Positions 1-10,536 of a stretch of DNA of 64,000 nucleotides are shown in pieces. Source of the stretch: Jaminaea rosea (lineage: Eukaryota > Basidiomycota > Exobasidiomycetes > Microstromatales); contig NW_020289988.1 of the NCBI RefSeq assembly GCF_003144245.1, forward strand, positions 248,001 through 312,000, read 5' to 3'. Within the stretch, counting starts at the first letter, position 1. Each line of letters begins with the position of its first letter. Both the position numbers and the translations under genes were made by a program. The notes beneath the pieces were generated by a model, which did no database searches, was not told where the DNA came from, and was given only the letters and a program-made list of their open reading frames with translations.

Positions 1-1
1 G

Positions 2-1556
2 CGTCTCGACGCCTCTTCCCTCCTCTCGCGCGGGGGCGGTCCGGGCAGCCGAGGTCCATCCAGTGGATCTGGTGGTCCTTCCTTCCCTCCTTCCTCAGCA
101 CCAGGCATGGGCGGCTTAGCAGCACGACGTGCTGGCGGCTTCCCTGGCGGAGGAGCAGCTCCCAAGCTCAGCCAGATGGGCATGGGCATGAAGCCACCCA
201 GTGGAGGCCCCCCCGCAGCTGGTCTAAGCGGCAAACGTCAGAAGCCCGGCCTCAAGCTGAGTGACATTGGCGGTCCTGGCCCCTCCTCACCCTCGGGCTC
301 AGGCGCAGGCGCCGCCAACCGTAGCATAGGGGGCACCGCCCGCAGCGCAGGCCCGCCCGGCCGACTCGCCTCTGCCCCCTCTGGTGGGCTGATGAGCAGC
401 GCCTTTTCCGAATTCAGCGACGTCATCGACCCCTCTGGTCGCCTCAACTTCGCAGGCAAGGCCATCCTTCATGCCTCGGGCGTAGAGTTCGGTAATGGCA
501 CTAGCTTCAAGATCAACATGGAGGATCTAGAGTTGCACGACGTGCTTGGCAAGGGAAACTACGGTGAAGTCAGAAAAGTCAGACATACTAAGACGGGAGT
601 CGAGATGGCCATGAAGGAGATCAGGCTGGAGTTGGATGCGTCTAAGCTGAACGCGATCATCATGGAGCTGGACATCTTGCATCGAGCAGTCAGCCCGGAG
701 ATTGTCGAGTTCTACGGCGCCTTCTTCATCGAGAGCTGTGAGCACGCGGTGCACCGCAATGACGATGACGAGCTTTGCTGACCTCCTTTTCCCCCCTCTC
801 ATACCACCCGCTCGCGCTCCTCGCTGCACGTCAGGCGTCTTCTACTGCATGGAATTCATGGACGCCGGCTCCCTCGAGTCCCTCCTCAATGGGCCATGCT
901 CAGTCCCTGAGCCCGTTCTTGCCCGCATCACTTCTCGCATGGTCTCCGGTCTTGCTTTCCTCAAGGACTCCCTCCAAATCATGCATCGCGACGTCAAGCC
1001 CACCAACGTGCTAGTCAACTCGCGCGGAGAAGTCAAGCTGTGCGATTTTGGTGTTTCGGGCCAGCTGGAGAAGTCGCTGGCAAAGACGAATATCGGCTGC
1101 CAGAGCTACATGGCCCCGGAGAGGATAAAGGGAGAGAGTATGGCGATGCCCTCTACCTACACCGTGGCGAGCGATGTCTGGTCCCTTGGGCTGTCAATCG
1201 TCGAGGCGGGGCTAGGCGTCTATCCTTACCCACCGGAAACGTACAGCAATGTATTCGCCCAGCTGCAGGCCATTGTGCACGGCGATCCACCGCAGCTCCC
1301 CGCCGAGGCGTACTCCGACGTCGCCAGGGCGTTTGTGGCCGGTTGTCTGGAGAAGGTAGCCGAGCGCCGCTTTACGTATGCGCAGATGATGAGACATCCC
1401 TGGCTTGTCGCTGATCAGGAGCGAGGGGCTGATGGAGTGGATATGGTCGGGTGGGTCAAGGGCGCGATGCAGAAGAGAAAGGAGAAGAAGGAGGCAGCCA
1501 GCAGAGGGACGACCCCGGTGACGCCGACAAATGCGACGACGAATGGGGTATCGTGA
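2..1556 (+). CDS. PBS2: Pbs2-type MAP kinase kinase (5' end outside window)
   Basis: Two exons, 2..737 and 835..1556, joined by a 97-base intron (GTGAGC...TCAG). The frame is open to the left edge and reads Gly/Ser/Pro-rich there, so the true start is probably outside; the first ATG inside is at 107. The protein kinase domain begins near residue 178 of the visible part: glycine loop GKGNYGEV, catalytic HRDVKPTN, metal-binding DFG in CDFGVSG, activation loop SLAKTNIGCQSYMAPERI with the Ser/Thr phosphorylation positions of MAPKKs, and PYPPETY late in the domain. FYGAFF and the activation loop match Pbs2, the HOG-pathway MAPKK that relays osmotic stress to Hog1 in the cytoplasm. The C-terminal tail is short and Thr-rich. 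The adjacent gene is convergent. Confidence 0.93.
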
Positions 1557-1710
1557 GACGTGGAGAACGCAGGTCTTCATCGTAATGGATTCATTGGGAT
1601 CTCGATTTGACGTGTGCTTGCCGCAGTGAGAGTGTGAAGGTGAGAGTGCAAAGCCGTACACATCTCCTTGCACTCCGTCGCAAGCCTGTCTTCTCTCTCG
1701 CCCCTCGCCC

Positions 1711-2400
1711 CTACAATTTTGCCCTCGTGATACTAGCCGGTGCTCCACCTTCATACGCATGATCCGCCCCCTCACTAACAGTCGCCAGCTCATCACTTGC
1801 AGCTGCTGGCTCCGCGGGTGCAGGCGGGACGCCGAACAGCCTGCTCCTCTCGCTGTTCAGTAGCGAAGCGATACGGAGTGCCCGGTCGAGATCGCCGCGC
1901 ACCCTGATCCTCCCCATGTTGAAGAGACGCTGCGGGTGTTGCTGTCCCTGCGCCATGTGGAGCAGATCCTTGTCTGAGCACTCAATCGTCACATCGGCCC
2001 TCTTCTTCCTGCCCAACACTCCCTTGGGTGGGTACCCTCTCCCGACGGTCCCCGTCTTCTTCAAGTCGATGTACCACAATGCAGGTCTGAAGGCCCCTCC
2101 ACCCTGCTCGGCATCATTTCCACTTCCCCTCGCCGCGGCTTCGGGCTTGGTGCGCGGGTTGCTAGGGTCAATAGGCCCGTCAGGTTGGACGATGAAGGAG
2201 AAGATGGTTTGCGTGTTGCGGATGAGCTTTTTGCGGGTAAGAGGGGCGGGTGGGTTGTGGATCAACTTCTCGACGAGGGCGAAGACGCGCGACGACTCGA
2301 AGGAGGGGCAATTGATTGACGGGTTGGCCGCAAGGGCATCCTCCGCTTCCGAGCGCATGCGCTGGCGCTCCTTGGAGACTGGTTGGGCTGAGTCCGGCAT
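1711..2400 (-). CDS. SCP2 sterol/lipid-transfer domain protein, probably peroxisomal
   Basis: A single exon of 229 residues from the ATG at 2400. After a short N-terminal segment, residues about 35-185 resemble the SCP2 fold: an amphipathic helix (VFALVEKLI), the strand IFSFIVQ, then ALWYIDLKK, and the characteristic ADVTIECSDKDLLHM followed by GRIRVRGDLDRALR. SCP2 domains bind and move sterols, fatty acids and acyl-CoAs. The last four residues are RAKL, a type-1 peroxisomal targeting signal, agreeing with the usual peroxisomal home of fungal SCP2. It is longer than the roughly 130-residue single-domain fungal SCP2 proteins because of an acidic, Ala/Pro-rich C-terminal stretch ahead of the signal and a Gly-rich insertion. 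It converges on the MAPKK gene and diverges from the next gene. Confidence 0.88.
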   Translation of the reverse strand: MPDSAQPVSKERQRMRSEAEDALAANPSINCPSFESSRVFALVEKLIHNPPAPLTRKKLIRNTQTIFSFIVQPDGPIDPSNPRTKPEAAARGSGNDAEQGGGAFRPALWYIDLKKTGTVGRGYPPKGVLGRKKRADVTIECSDKDLLHMAQGQQHPQRLFNMGRIRVRGDLDRALRIASLLNSERSRLFGVPPAPAEPAAASDELATVSEGADHAYEGGAPASITRAKL

Positions 2401-3113
2401 GGTTACTGCGAATGAAGTTAGAGGTCGTTGGTGGTGGGGGTCAGACGTGTGAAGAGATCAGGGTAGACGTGGAGATGACGCTGGTGGTGAGGAGGGCAAC
2501 TTGGCGAGACCGAGGCCGAGGCAGCACAGCGGCGGCCCGTGGCTGACGAATCTCGACAGCCGCTCGCGACGGCCGCTCGGGCCACTTGCGCGGAGCCCCG
2601 CGTGGCCGTCCCGTGAAATCGAAGCCCAGCAACGCTCGCTTCTTTGGACTCCTCAGCCGCTGACCCTGCGCTCCCCGGCCCCGCCTGTCTGCAGCCAATC
2701 AGCCAGCCGTGCTTGCTTTCTTCGCCGTAGCGGACTCTTCACCCTTCCATGGGGATTTTCCCGCCCTGGTCGCCGTGCAACCTCATCCGCTTATTCGCAG
2801 TCCTCGCAATCAAGCTGAAGCATTTGAGTGCTGCTGAGATGTCGGGCCGACATTTCCTCCGCGTGCCTGAGCTCCTGACGACTTCCTCTTTCGGTGCTCG
2901 ATCCGAGTTGACCGACGTGAGATGAGGTTCTGTGCCGTGGCTTGATGAGCTCGCTGATGGATCAGCGGAGAAGTTGCCGCGCCAACATGCGTCACCTTCT
3001 GTGGACCCTCACTCTTCAAGGGGGCAAGATGCCACCGTGTCAACGTCGTACAGGCATCCCTCCCCCCGCAGAACGGCTTTCGATTCGAGCCCGACTGCCC
3101 TCTTGCCGTGACC
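2401..3113. promoter_or_regulatory. Divergent intergenic region with a CCAAT box
   Basis: This 713-base gap separates two divergent starts (2400 minus, 3114 plus), so it must hold both promoters. A CCAAT pentamer, the binding core of the fungal HAP complex, lies at 2695-2699 in the sequence agccaatcagcc. I see no TATA box that stands out and no further gene. Any long reading frame here is GC-driven and lacks recognisable protein features. Confidence 0.4.
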
Positions 3114-5267
3114 ATGGACAGCTCAGCAAGTACGACTAACTTTGAACACCATCACTCTACGGCTGCCCTTCCTCGAGCAGCAAGCGCCGGCATGCGAGGG
3201 AGCATCGACTGTGAGGCCCAGGTCACGCGCGCCTGCAGCGGTAATGCTGGCCTCAAGCTCGCTGATGGTCGCAGGAACGGGCAATACTTTGGCAGCGGAG
3301 GGGAACAACGAGGCAGCGACGAGATCTCGGCCTGGTCCTCGTCTTCATCTCTGCATACAGCACGCCGCTGGCTCAATCAGGCCTACTCATTCTGTACAGC
3401 CGACCAGCCCATTGACTGGTCTTCGACACGTCTGCGCTTCGACGCCTGGAAAACGGCTACGCCCACTCGCTGCTTTGTTCTCACTCTACTCGCCGAGGCA
3501 GGAGGCGTCTGGCTCTTTTCCCTGGGATACCATGCCGCTATCTACTCGGCCTTGTATGCTTGGCTTTCTCTTGACAAAGGTGAGCCATGCAGTAGCAACC
3601 CCCAGACTGCCTGTGCTTACTGTCTTCGAATCATACTTGCGCGCGCAGTGGACGGCATTGACGCTACCTCTGCCGGTCTTTTTGAGTTCTTCGCCTTCTC
3701 CCTCTCCCTCTACTTCGCCCTGATCATCTTTGGGCCCGCTGGCTCGGGAAGTCAGCTCGTTCCGCAGGTGAGCGTGGCGGTCACCATGCTGGGGCTTGGT
3801 CCGCTGTGGAAGCTGCCCTTCATGGTCCTCGCTCAGACTTTAGGTTTTTGGGCGGGACAGCTTACTGCAATCGGCATCGAGTACGACCTGTTCCGGCAGC
3901 TCAAAGAGGAGGCGCTGCTGATGAGTTGGGGTGATAGGGAGGCATTCTGGGCAACCGGCGACAAAATCTTGGGAAAGAGTATCGCCCAACTTGTCATATA
4001 CTATAAGCTTCCAACCAGGAGCTGGGCACCACAGGTGCTCAGTGAGGTGGTGCTGTGAGTGAGCCCGCTACCCGTCCAATCGTGACGTCTCTGTGCTCAC
4101 TCCCCGCTTCCATCGCGGCGCAGCAACTTCATCATGGCTGTCCTGATTGCCGCCAGCGTCGACCACTCCAACCCCTTCAGCTCGCCGTCTAACTCCGCGT
4201 GGACCATTGCAGTTGGTGGTGGCTTTGTGCTCATCTTCTTTGGCCTCGACGACATGGCGACTTGGAGCTTCCGGTGGGTCACGGGTTTCAATTGTTGGAT
4301 ACTCTTCGGGATCGATAAGCGCTGTTTCCCTGCACACGAGTCTGTGTTTGAGGCTTTCGCGCCCTTGATCGGCGTGAGTAGCGACACGGTGGCGGCGGTG
4401 TCAACGAATGATTGTGCTCTAACTACCGGGCCCTTACCCGTACAGATGCCCATCGGCTTCACCTTCTACGCCCTTCTCATCGCAGACACGCGACGTCCCG
4501 CTGCAAACACCTTCCTTGCCCAAGTCGATGCTGAGGTCTCCGAGATGGCGGCCCAGGCTTCACAGAGCCAGCTCGAGCTCCTGGAGCAGCGTGCCAATCG
4601 CAAGGCGACTCGTCGCCGCCGTCGTTGGAGCAGCTATGGCCTGCAGCGCAAGGCATCGAGCGAGGTCCTGCCTAATACAGGTTCCGCTTTTCCCTCCGAG
4701 CATGCCGACCAGCTCACCAGCCTCGGTCGCGTGCAAGAATATCGTCTGCGAGGTCCAGCGGCCATCGTCGCACCAGTCAAGCGAAACGGTGGTCGGCCCC
4801 GGACGGCTGATTCTTCTGCGCCCACCGTGACGACCACCGTGACGACTACGACGGCTACGGCGGCTACTGAGTCCGCGGAGCTGCAGCCCAAGATCAGCTT
4901 CAGCAGCGAGTCTACGGCTCGAGGCGCTCCTTCACCGTTTCAGGCGCAGATGGAGAGCTCTTCCGCGTCTTCCGCAACTCTCTCGTCTCCCCTATATCCC
5001 ACGATTCCTACTTCAGCGGCGCCGCCCATCCCTCGCCTCCACCGCCGCCAGCAATGGGCTGCCCCGTCTGAGCAGATCGTAGTACAAGGACAAGCCCTCA
5101 CGGCTGATTACTCGCAGCAGCCAATGCCACCCAGCGCAGGGAGCTTTGCCGGCCAAATCAACAGCACGAGTCAGGCCAACGACAGCAGCCATGGCGGTAG
5201 CGTCCCCACTACGCCACAAGGAGCCTCAGATGGGCTGAGGTTAGAGACTCGCGTCCAGCTGCCATGA
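3114..5267 (+). CDS. Aquaporin-fold (MIP superfamily-like) membrane protein lacking NPA motifs
   Basis: Four exons, 3114..3579, 3649..4054, 4124..4373 and 4446..5267, give 647 residues. Introns are 69, 69 and 72 bases; the first and last can be read through in frame, so the splicing there is inferred from their GTGAG...CAG ends. Residues about 115-385 form a hydrophobic core. SVAVT followed by KLPFMVLAQTLGFWAG parallels NPAVT and the next helix of aquaporins; LSEVVLNFIMAVLIAASVDHSNP parallels the FF-E-helix-D-x-N-P stretch that opens the second half; TGFNCW sits where TGxxMNPAR is expected. Both NPA selectivity motifs are thus replaced. A Ser/Thr/Pro-rich cytoplasmic-looking tail (residues 390-647) follows an RRRRR cluster. 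Start choice: ATG in the context gaccATGGac. The fold call is mine from pattern similarity; transport function is doubtful. Confidence 0.62.
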
Positions 5268-5442
5268 ATGGGTCAAGTGCGCTAGAGGGACGCCTGCCTC
5301 CTCGCAGCGCTTGAATAAGGTATCATGCGGGAACACTTCCTCTCACTCTCTAGCTCGCCATTTGAATTGCTGTGCAATTCTCGCGCCTTTTCCGGGTCCT
5401 TTACAATGCTACATCGTCACCGTGACCCACATCTCATCGCCG

Positions 5443-6531
5443 CTAGGCCACTTTCAAAAGCAGCTTTCCCCTCGATCCCCTCCCCTTTGCATGCTCGTGC
5501 GCTTTCCTCAAACTGTCAGCGGAGAGCTCGTATTCGCCGTCCACATAAGGCCGAAGAATGCCCTTCTCAAGCAGACCAAAGACCTCGGCTGAGTAACGCT
5601 CCATCTCCTCCTGCGTTCCGACCGTATTGACAAGCGTCGGTCGGGTCACCTTGACATTCTTCTGCGCCGTCTTCATCAAGCTGAACTCGGGTACAGCACC
5701 AGAGGCGTTACCAAACGACGCAATGGTCCCCTTGCGTGCGATGCACTTGAAGTCACCCTCCCAAGTTGTCTTTCCGACTCCGTCGTAGATGGCTTGTACA
5801 CCCTTGCCGTCTGTGAGGGCCAGCGTGCGCTCGGCAAAGTCCTCCTTGGTGTAGAGGATCACCTCGTCTGCGCCATTCTTCTTGGCGAAGGCAGCCTTTT
5901 CCTCGGTGGACGTGGTGCCGATGACACGAGCGCCAAGATTCTTTGCCATTTGGCAGAGGTAGATCCCCACGCCTCCCGCAGCAGCGTGTACGAGGACAGT
6001 GTCCCCCTTTTGGACGGGGTAAGATTCGCGCAGCAGACCCCACGCCGTGAGGGCTTGAAGGTGCACCGTCGCGGCCATTTTAGCATCCACATGCCCGGGC
6101 AGCTTAGCCACCCTCGCCCTAGGCGTGCAGCAATACTCAGCATATCCGCCATTGCCTGGGTAAGCCCCGACCTCGTCTCCCACTTTCAGGTCCTGCACCT
6201 CCTCGCCCACTGCGACCACCTGACCGCCGATTTCGCTGCCGAGGGTAAAGGGGAACTTGACCGGGTAGAGGCCCGAGACGAAGTAATTGTCGATGAAGTT
6301 GACTCCAGCCCAGGACGTCTTAATCAGTACGTCGCCGCGTCCGGGGGTGGGGACTGGGGCCTCTTCGCTCTTGATTACTTCGGGTCCTCCGGCTTCGTGG
6401 ATACGGAGGGCTTTCATTTGCTTAGGGATCGAGGCGGACATGCTTGCGTGGCGGGCAAGGAGGGTGTTTGAGGGCGTCAAGAGTGTCGCGGGGCGTAAAT
6501 GACGAGTGAGAGCTGAGAGACGGTGGATCAT
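5443..6531 (-). CDS. NADPH:quinone oxidoreductase (zeta-crystallin/Zta1-like)
   Basis: A single exon of 362 residues. The medium-chain reductase fold is clear: MKALRIHEAGGPEV at the start of the GroES-like domain, GVNFIDNYFVSGLYP for substrate binding, GSEIGGQVVAVG, and the Rossmann motif HAAAGGVG around residue 190. There are no structural zinc cysteines, as expected of quinone reductases rather than alcohol dehydrogenases. Members reduce quinones with NADPH and in yeast Zta1 acts in oxidative stress. The first 30 residues (MIHRLSALTRHLRPATLL...) are rich in Arg, Leu, Ser and Thr and free of acid residues, resembling a mitochondrial presequence; a second Met at residue 31 starts a cytosolic-looking form. 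It shares a 208-base divergent promoter with the SET gene. Confidence 0.93.
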   Translation of the reverse strand: MIHRLSALTRHLRPATLLTPSNTLLARHASMSASIPKQMKALRIHEAGGPEVIKSEEAPVPTPGRGDVLIKTSWAGVNFIDNYFVSGLYPVKFPFTLGSEIGGQVVAVGEEVQDLKVGDEVGAYPGNGGYAEYCCTPRARVAKLPGHVDAKMAATVHLQALTAWGLLRESYPVQKGDTVLVHAAAGGVGIYLCQMAKNLGARVIGTTSTEEKAAFAKKNGADEVILYTKEDFAERTLALTDGKGVQAIYDGVGKTTWEGDFKCIARKGTIASFGNASGAVPEFSLMKTAQKNVKVTRPTLVNTVGTQEEMERYSAEVFGLLEKGILRPYVDGEYELSADSLRKAHEHAKGRGSRGKLLLKVA

Positions 6532-6739
6532 ATAAGGGATCTTAGAGTGAAATCAAGGAGTGGAAGGTGCAAAGCTGGCGCTGTCGGCCAAGGTCCTCCA
6601 CCGGCCGGCGGCTTCGGCGCTACTCTTCGGCGCTAGGCGGCGGCTGGCACGCACGGGCCTCGCCACGCGAGCACATCTTTGGGACCAGCCCGCTCGTTGT
6701 CTCGTTCTCTCTTTCTCTCCTTACACATTGCTCCAATTG

Positions 6740-8653
6740 ATGTCATTGGCGGCTGATGACATTGACAAGTGCAACACTCAGATAGCAGCGCTGGTTTGCT
6801 GGCTAGAAGACAATGCCATTTGGCTTCACCCTGCCATCGAGCTACGCCACACGGCCGAGTCGGGATGCGCCGCATTTCTTCGCGATGGCTACTCGTACAT
6901 TGATGCCCGCACGGTAGGTGAGCATACGGTCGAAGCAGCACTCTCATTCAGCCAGCACACTGACGTGTCATCCTCGCTCGCAGTCGGCATCATACCCAAG
7001 ACGAGTTGTCTGAGCGCCCGCACCTCCGCTTTAGCTACCCACCTCGCAGGGCATTCCCCGCACCTCCTCTTCTCGGCGGAGAGTGCTAGTGGACTCACCC
7101 TAGCTCTATGCCTCCTCTACGAGCATATCCTGAGCACTCAATCTCGATGGCATGGATACATCTCGTCCCTTCCGAGAACAAGGCCGACAGCGCAAGATGC
7201 GGGCAAAGGAAGGATTGGGGTCTGGCTTCCGTATGAATGGCCGGCCACCTCTTCGGCAAGAGCTTGGCTCAAGGGGACTGAAGTCGAGCGCATTCTACAT
7301 CGAGCCGATGCTCGCCCCTCTCTCCCCGATAGAGCCTCTCGTGGTCTCAGCCTGCGACACATCAACATCTTCTTCGAGCATACCGCACTGCCTCTCCTCC
7401 GAAAAGCCCTCCGCTTACATCCACTTCCCGATGAGGGCGCCCTTCTGGACCAATTCATCGGCGCCTACAGTCTCGTCTCTTCTCGCGCCTTCCTCTGCGA
7501 CCTGCATCACGGCCTCGTACTTGCACCGCTGGCGGACGCTTTCAACCACAGCGATGAGAATGAGGTGCAGTTCGAATGCGAAGAGGATGTATGCTTGCAG
7601 TGCGGCCAGCTCCCTTCATGTGGGCACCGCGTTAGTGAGAGCGGAGCTGCGCTAGCGACGGTGGACACCATCGACATGACGCTTCGCGCACCAGTCATCG
7701 CACATGCTGATGGGAAGCAGAGGGAAGTTTTCAACTCGTACGGACCGCTCTCCAATGCCAGGCTTCTGACGAGCTACGGGTTTGCGCAAGAGACAGAGAC
7801 GGAGTGGGAGCGATTTGTTTGGGACTGGGAGGATGCGAATGAGAGGCGAGAGGTGATGTCGGCGCTGGGCATCGCCGATGAGCCAGAGCGACAACGCTGG
7901 GCTGAGATCGGTTCTGGCTGTAGCGGCGACGATGATCAGGAAAAGCGGGAGCTGCGAGATGCGCTCCTTCTACCAACTACCGATTCACAGGCGTGCGATA
8001 AGGAAGCAAGACCACTCCACCTCCCTACACCATCTCCCTTTTACCATCTCGCTACCTCGGTCAAGCACGAGGGAGACGTCCTCACGCACCTCGAAGATCT
8101 CTTTGCATTCCCTCTGTCCGCGTCCGACGATTTCACGCACGACGTCGACTACCCCCTCTTCGTTGACGGGAACGGCAATGTCTCCGTCTGCCTTTGGCGA
8201 GCAGCGTGGGCAAGTGCCCAGGCGCAGGAGGCTGTGTCCCGCGACAGAGAGGATCACAGTTTGCCAGGTGATCTTGCTGAAGCGGAGAAGTGGTTGGCAA
8301 GCGTGCTCGCTCAACAACAACAACATCAGCGGCCCGATGATCACAACATTTCGCGCCCGCTCGTCTCGTCCCGAGTCCTCCGGGCTCTTTGCTCGCTACG
8401 CGGGCTCATCTCGCAGCGACGCACCGACCTCGGTGTCTCCTCACCGTGTAAGGAGCAAGAAGCACTCGCACTCCTCGATGGCGAGAGCGATGATGAAGCT
8501 CGCTGGCACCGCCACGAAGACGTGCGAGATTCGACCCGGCCCGCTGTACGCTACGCATTGCTGTGTGCTATCCAGGAGAATGCGGCCTTGCGTGCTGCGA
8601 TTAGCAGGATTGACGAGGTCATAGGTGCGATAGAACAAGAGCAAGAGCAATAG
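6740..8653 (+). CDS. SET-domain lysine methyltransferase (SETD6/RKM-like class)
   Basis: A single exon of 637 residues from the first in-frame ATG at 6740; the frame stays open about 60 codons upstream without an ATG. The SET core is split as in Rubisco-LSMT/SETD6 relatives: AYSLVSSRAFLCD and LADAFNHSDENEV near residue 266, then FNSYGPLSNARLLTSYGF near 330, which carries the NH..Y motif for S-adenosylmethionine binding. Between them sits a Cys/His segment (CLQCGQLPSCGH) seen in fungal members of this group. A long helical C-terminal half follows. Substrates in this class are usually ribosomal proteins or elongation factors, but nothing here fixes the substrate. Confidence 0.83.
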   Translation: MSLAADDIDKCNTQIAALVCWLEDNAIWLHPAIELRHTAESGCAAFLRDGYSYIDARTVGEHTVEAALSFSQHTDVSSSLAVGIIPKTSCLSARTSALATHLAGHSPHLLFSAESASGLTLALCLLYEHILSTQSRWHGYISSLPRTRPTAQDAGKGRIGVWLPYEWPATSSARAWLKGTEVERILHRADARPSLPDRASRGLSLRHINIFFEHTALPLLRKALRLHPLPDEGALLDQFIGAYSLVSSRAFLCDLHHGLVLAPLADAFNHSDENEVQFECEEDVCLQCGQLPSCGHRVSESGAALATVDTIDMTLRAPVIAHADGKQREVFNSYGPLSNARLLTSYGFAQETETEWERFVWDWEDANERREVMSALGIADEPERQRWAEIGSGCSGDDDQEKRELRDALLLPTTDSQACDKEARPLHLPTPSPFYHLATSVKHEGDVLTHLEDLFAFPLSASDDFTHDVDYPLFVDGNGNVSVCLWRAAWASAQAQEAVSRDREDHSLPGDLAEAEKWLASVLAQQQQHQRPDDHNISRPLVSSRVLRALCSLRGLISQRRTDLGVSSPCKEQEALALLDGESDDEARWHRHEDVRDSTRPAVRYALLCAIQENAALRAAISRIDEVIGAIEQEQEQ

Positions 8654-10016
8654 AAGGGGCCGAAGCGATCGTGTGACACTTCGTCTCGGCTACCCACTCG
8701 CGTATATCCCATCTCTTCTCGCTTTGTGTTTGTGAGTGATCCTTTTGGCAGACAACACCCAGAGTCGCTCAGAACTTGCTCGCGACCCCTTCAATCGGTT
8801 CGACGGCGAGCCGACGACGTCGCCAACCAAGCTTTGCCTCTCGGTACAGCGCCAAGCCGAGGCTAAGCAACAGCGATCTATCATCGAAGCGCAAGATGGA
8901 GAAGAGAAGAGCAATGGCGAGCTTCAGTCGAGATGTCGGGAGAGGCTTCGATGCTACTTTTATTTGATGGTTGACGAGGAGGCTCAAGGTGTCGCTTAGC
9001 TTCGCTAGCTACCTCTCTCCTCGCCTTCGCTTGACGAGGTGGGCTGGAGCTCCAGCTTCAGCCTGACCTCCCGCCTTCGGCGCGTCGAATCGCGTGCCAG
9101 TCTGCGCGCGCAGCATGATAAGCTTGTAGCTTGTGTCATTCTCGAGCTTGACACTTGAGCTTGACCTCGGACGCTAGACGTGGAGTGGACCGAAACCGGG
9201 CCAACTGCAAGCCCACACAAGAGCCACACGCCAAGACCCAACACATGTGCACCCTCGCACCGCACATTGGCCTGGTTTTCACTCTCCACGTCGTTTGGGC
9301 GTTCCGACTCCAGCTAGCTAGTCGCAATTCTCACGCAAGATGGCTGCTGATTCGTGAGAAATTGAAGAGGCGAGCAAAGCCACACCCTATGCGATCGCAT
9401 GATGAAACGAGAAGACGACCTCCTCATCCTGCGCAAGGTGAGACCAATCACTGCAAGGGCGAGGAAGTAGCAATAGAAGCCGTGCGACGGGCGACCCATA
9501 GCACTCACAAGATCGCCATTTTATGCGCCGTTGCCGTCGTCTTTGGTTCGGTGGACGCAGCTCAGCTCGCCCGAAGCGCTGGTTTGGGTGATCGTCTGAC
9601 GAGCGAGCTCGGACTCAGGTACGATGAGCGGTGCGAGAAAGAAGGATATGGCGGCGTCGACTCCGACATCGCGAGAAATGGGCCAGGCTCGCGTTCTCCT
9701 CCACGACTCTTCTCACACGCACTCTAATCTCGAGGAGCGAGCAGCGAGCCATCTAGCCATCGTCGGTTGAGCGGACGACGGAGCGGCCGATTGGGCGGAC
9801 TTCTCACGAAGCGTAGCGGGATCTCGTCCATGCCAACATTGCCCTGGCTCTTCACGAAGCCCCCAGCTCCGCGAGCGTGCGCGCTGAGCGCTTGAATTCG
9901 TAGCTCTTCCAAACTCAAATGATACACGACAGCGATGCAACGACGACGACGTGTCGCATCGACTGCGGGTCGCACTGACATAGGCGTATTTGCTTGCTTG
10001 CTACTCGATCAACGAC

Positions 10017-10032
10017 GATCACCGCGGTGATC
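10017..10032. repeat. Perfect 16-base palindrome
   Basis: The sequence gatcaccgcggtgatc reads identically on both strands. Its centre CCGCGG is two everted CGG triplets, the half-site type of Zn2Cys6 transcription factors, about 975 bases upstream of the next ORF. A binding role is only a guess. Confidence 0.5.
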
Positions 10033-10505
10033 AACTTGACGGCTGCTGTGCTCTGCGCTGCGCCCACCTACTCCTCGCAACCTGCGTCAAGCCCTCTGCC
10101 AATGGCACTTGACGGAAGACCCGGCGGGGCATTAGCGTTTGCTGAGCTCGGACACTCGGAAACAAGCTCGGGGTCGAGACTGCTGGCTGCACAAGCGCGC
10201 AGACACGCACAGCCGCCACCCTGTCATTCGCTCACAGCCATCATGATCTTTCGTCAACACTTCGTCTCACCCGCTGTGGTCTTCGCCTTGCGTCTGGCCC
10301 TGCATCTTGCGCTTGCGCCCTCGCCTTTGCGGCCACTATGGCCACCTTGCCTTTGCCTGCAGCCTTGACCCGCCTGCCTGGATCTCCCGCCCGCCCGCCC
10401 GCCGACTCCTCGCGCCTCACGTCCGGCGCTTACTGATAGACAGTTGTCACTTCAGTCAATGCTCGTCGATCGTGTTCATGTTCGGGCCCCGTCAATTTGC
10501 GGCTC

Positions 10506-10535
<30 letters not shown>
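10506..10535. repeat. Microsatellite (ctcgtg)5
   Basis: Five exact copies of the hexamer ctcgtg occur in gene-poor DNA upstream of the Ser-rich protein gene. No coding frame I trust covers it. Confidence 0.9.

Positions 10536-10536
<1 letters not shown>

Noticed and set aside
3070-3100. tRNA-like T-arm text (cgattcgagccc)
   Set aside because: No acceptor stem, D-arm or anticodon arm can be built around it. Other TTCGA hits in the window also failed.
9155-9727. 190-codon plus-strand frame in the gene-poor interval
   Set aside because: It starts at a non-ATG codon, lacks any family resemblance, and neighbouring frames of similar length are abundant here.
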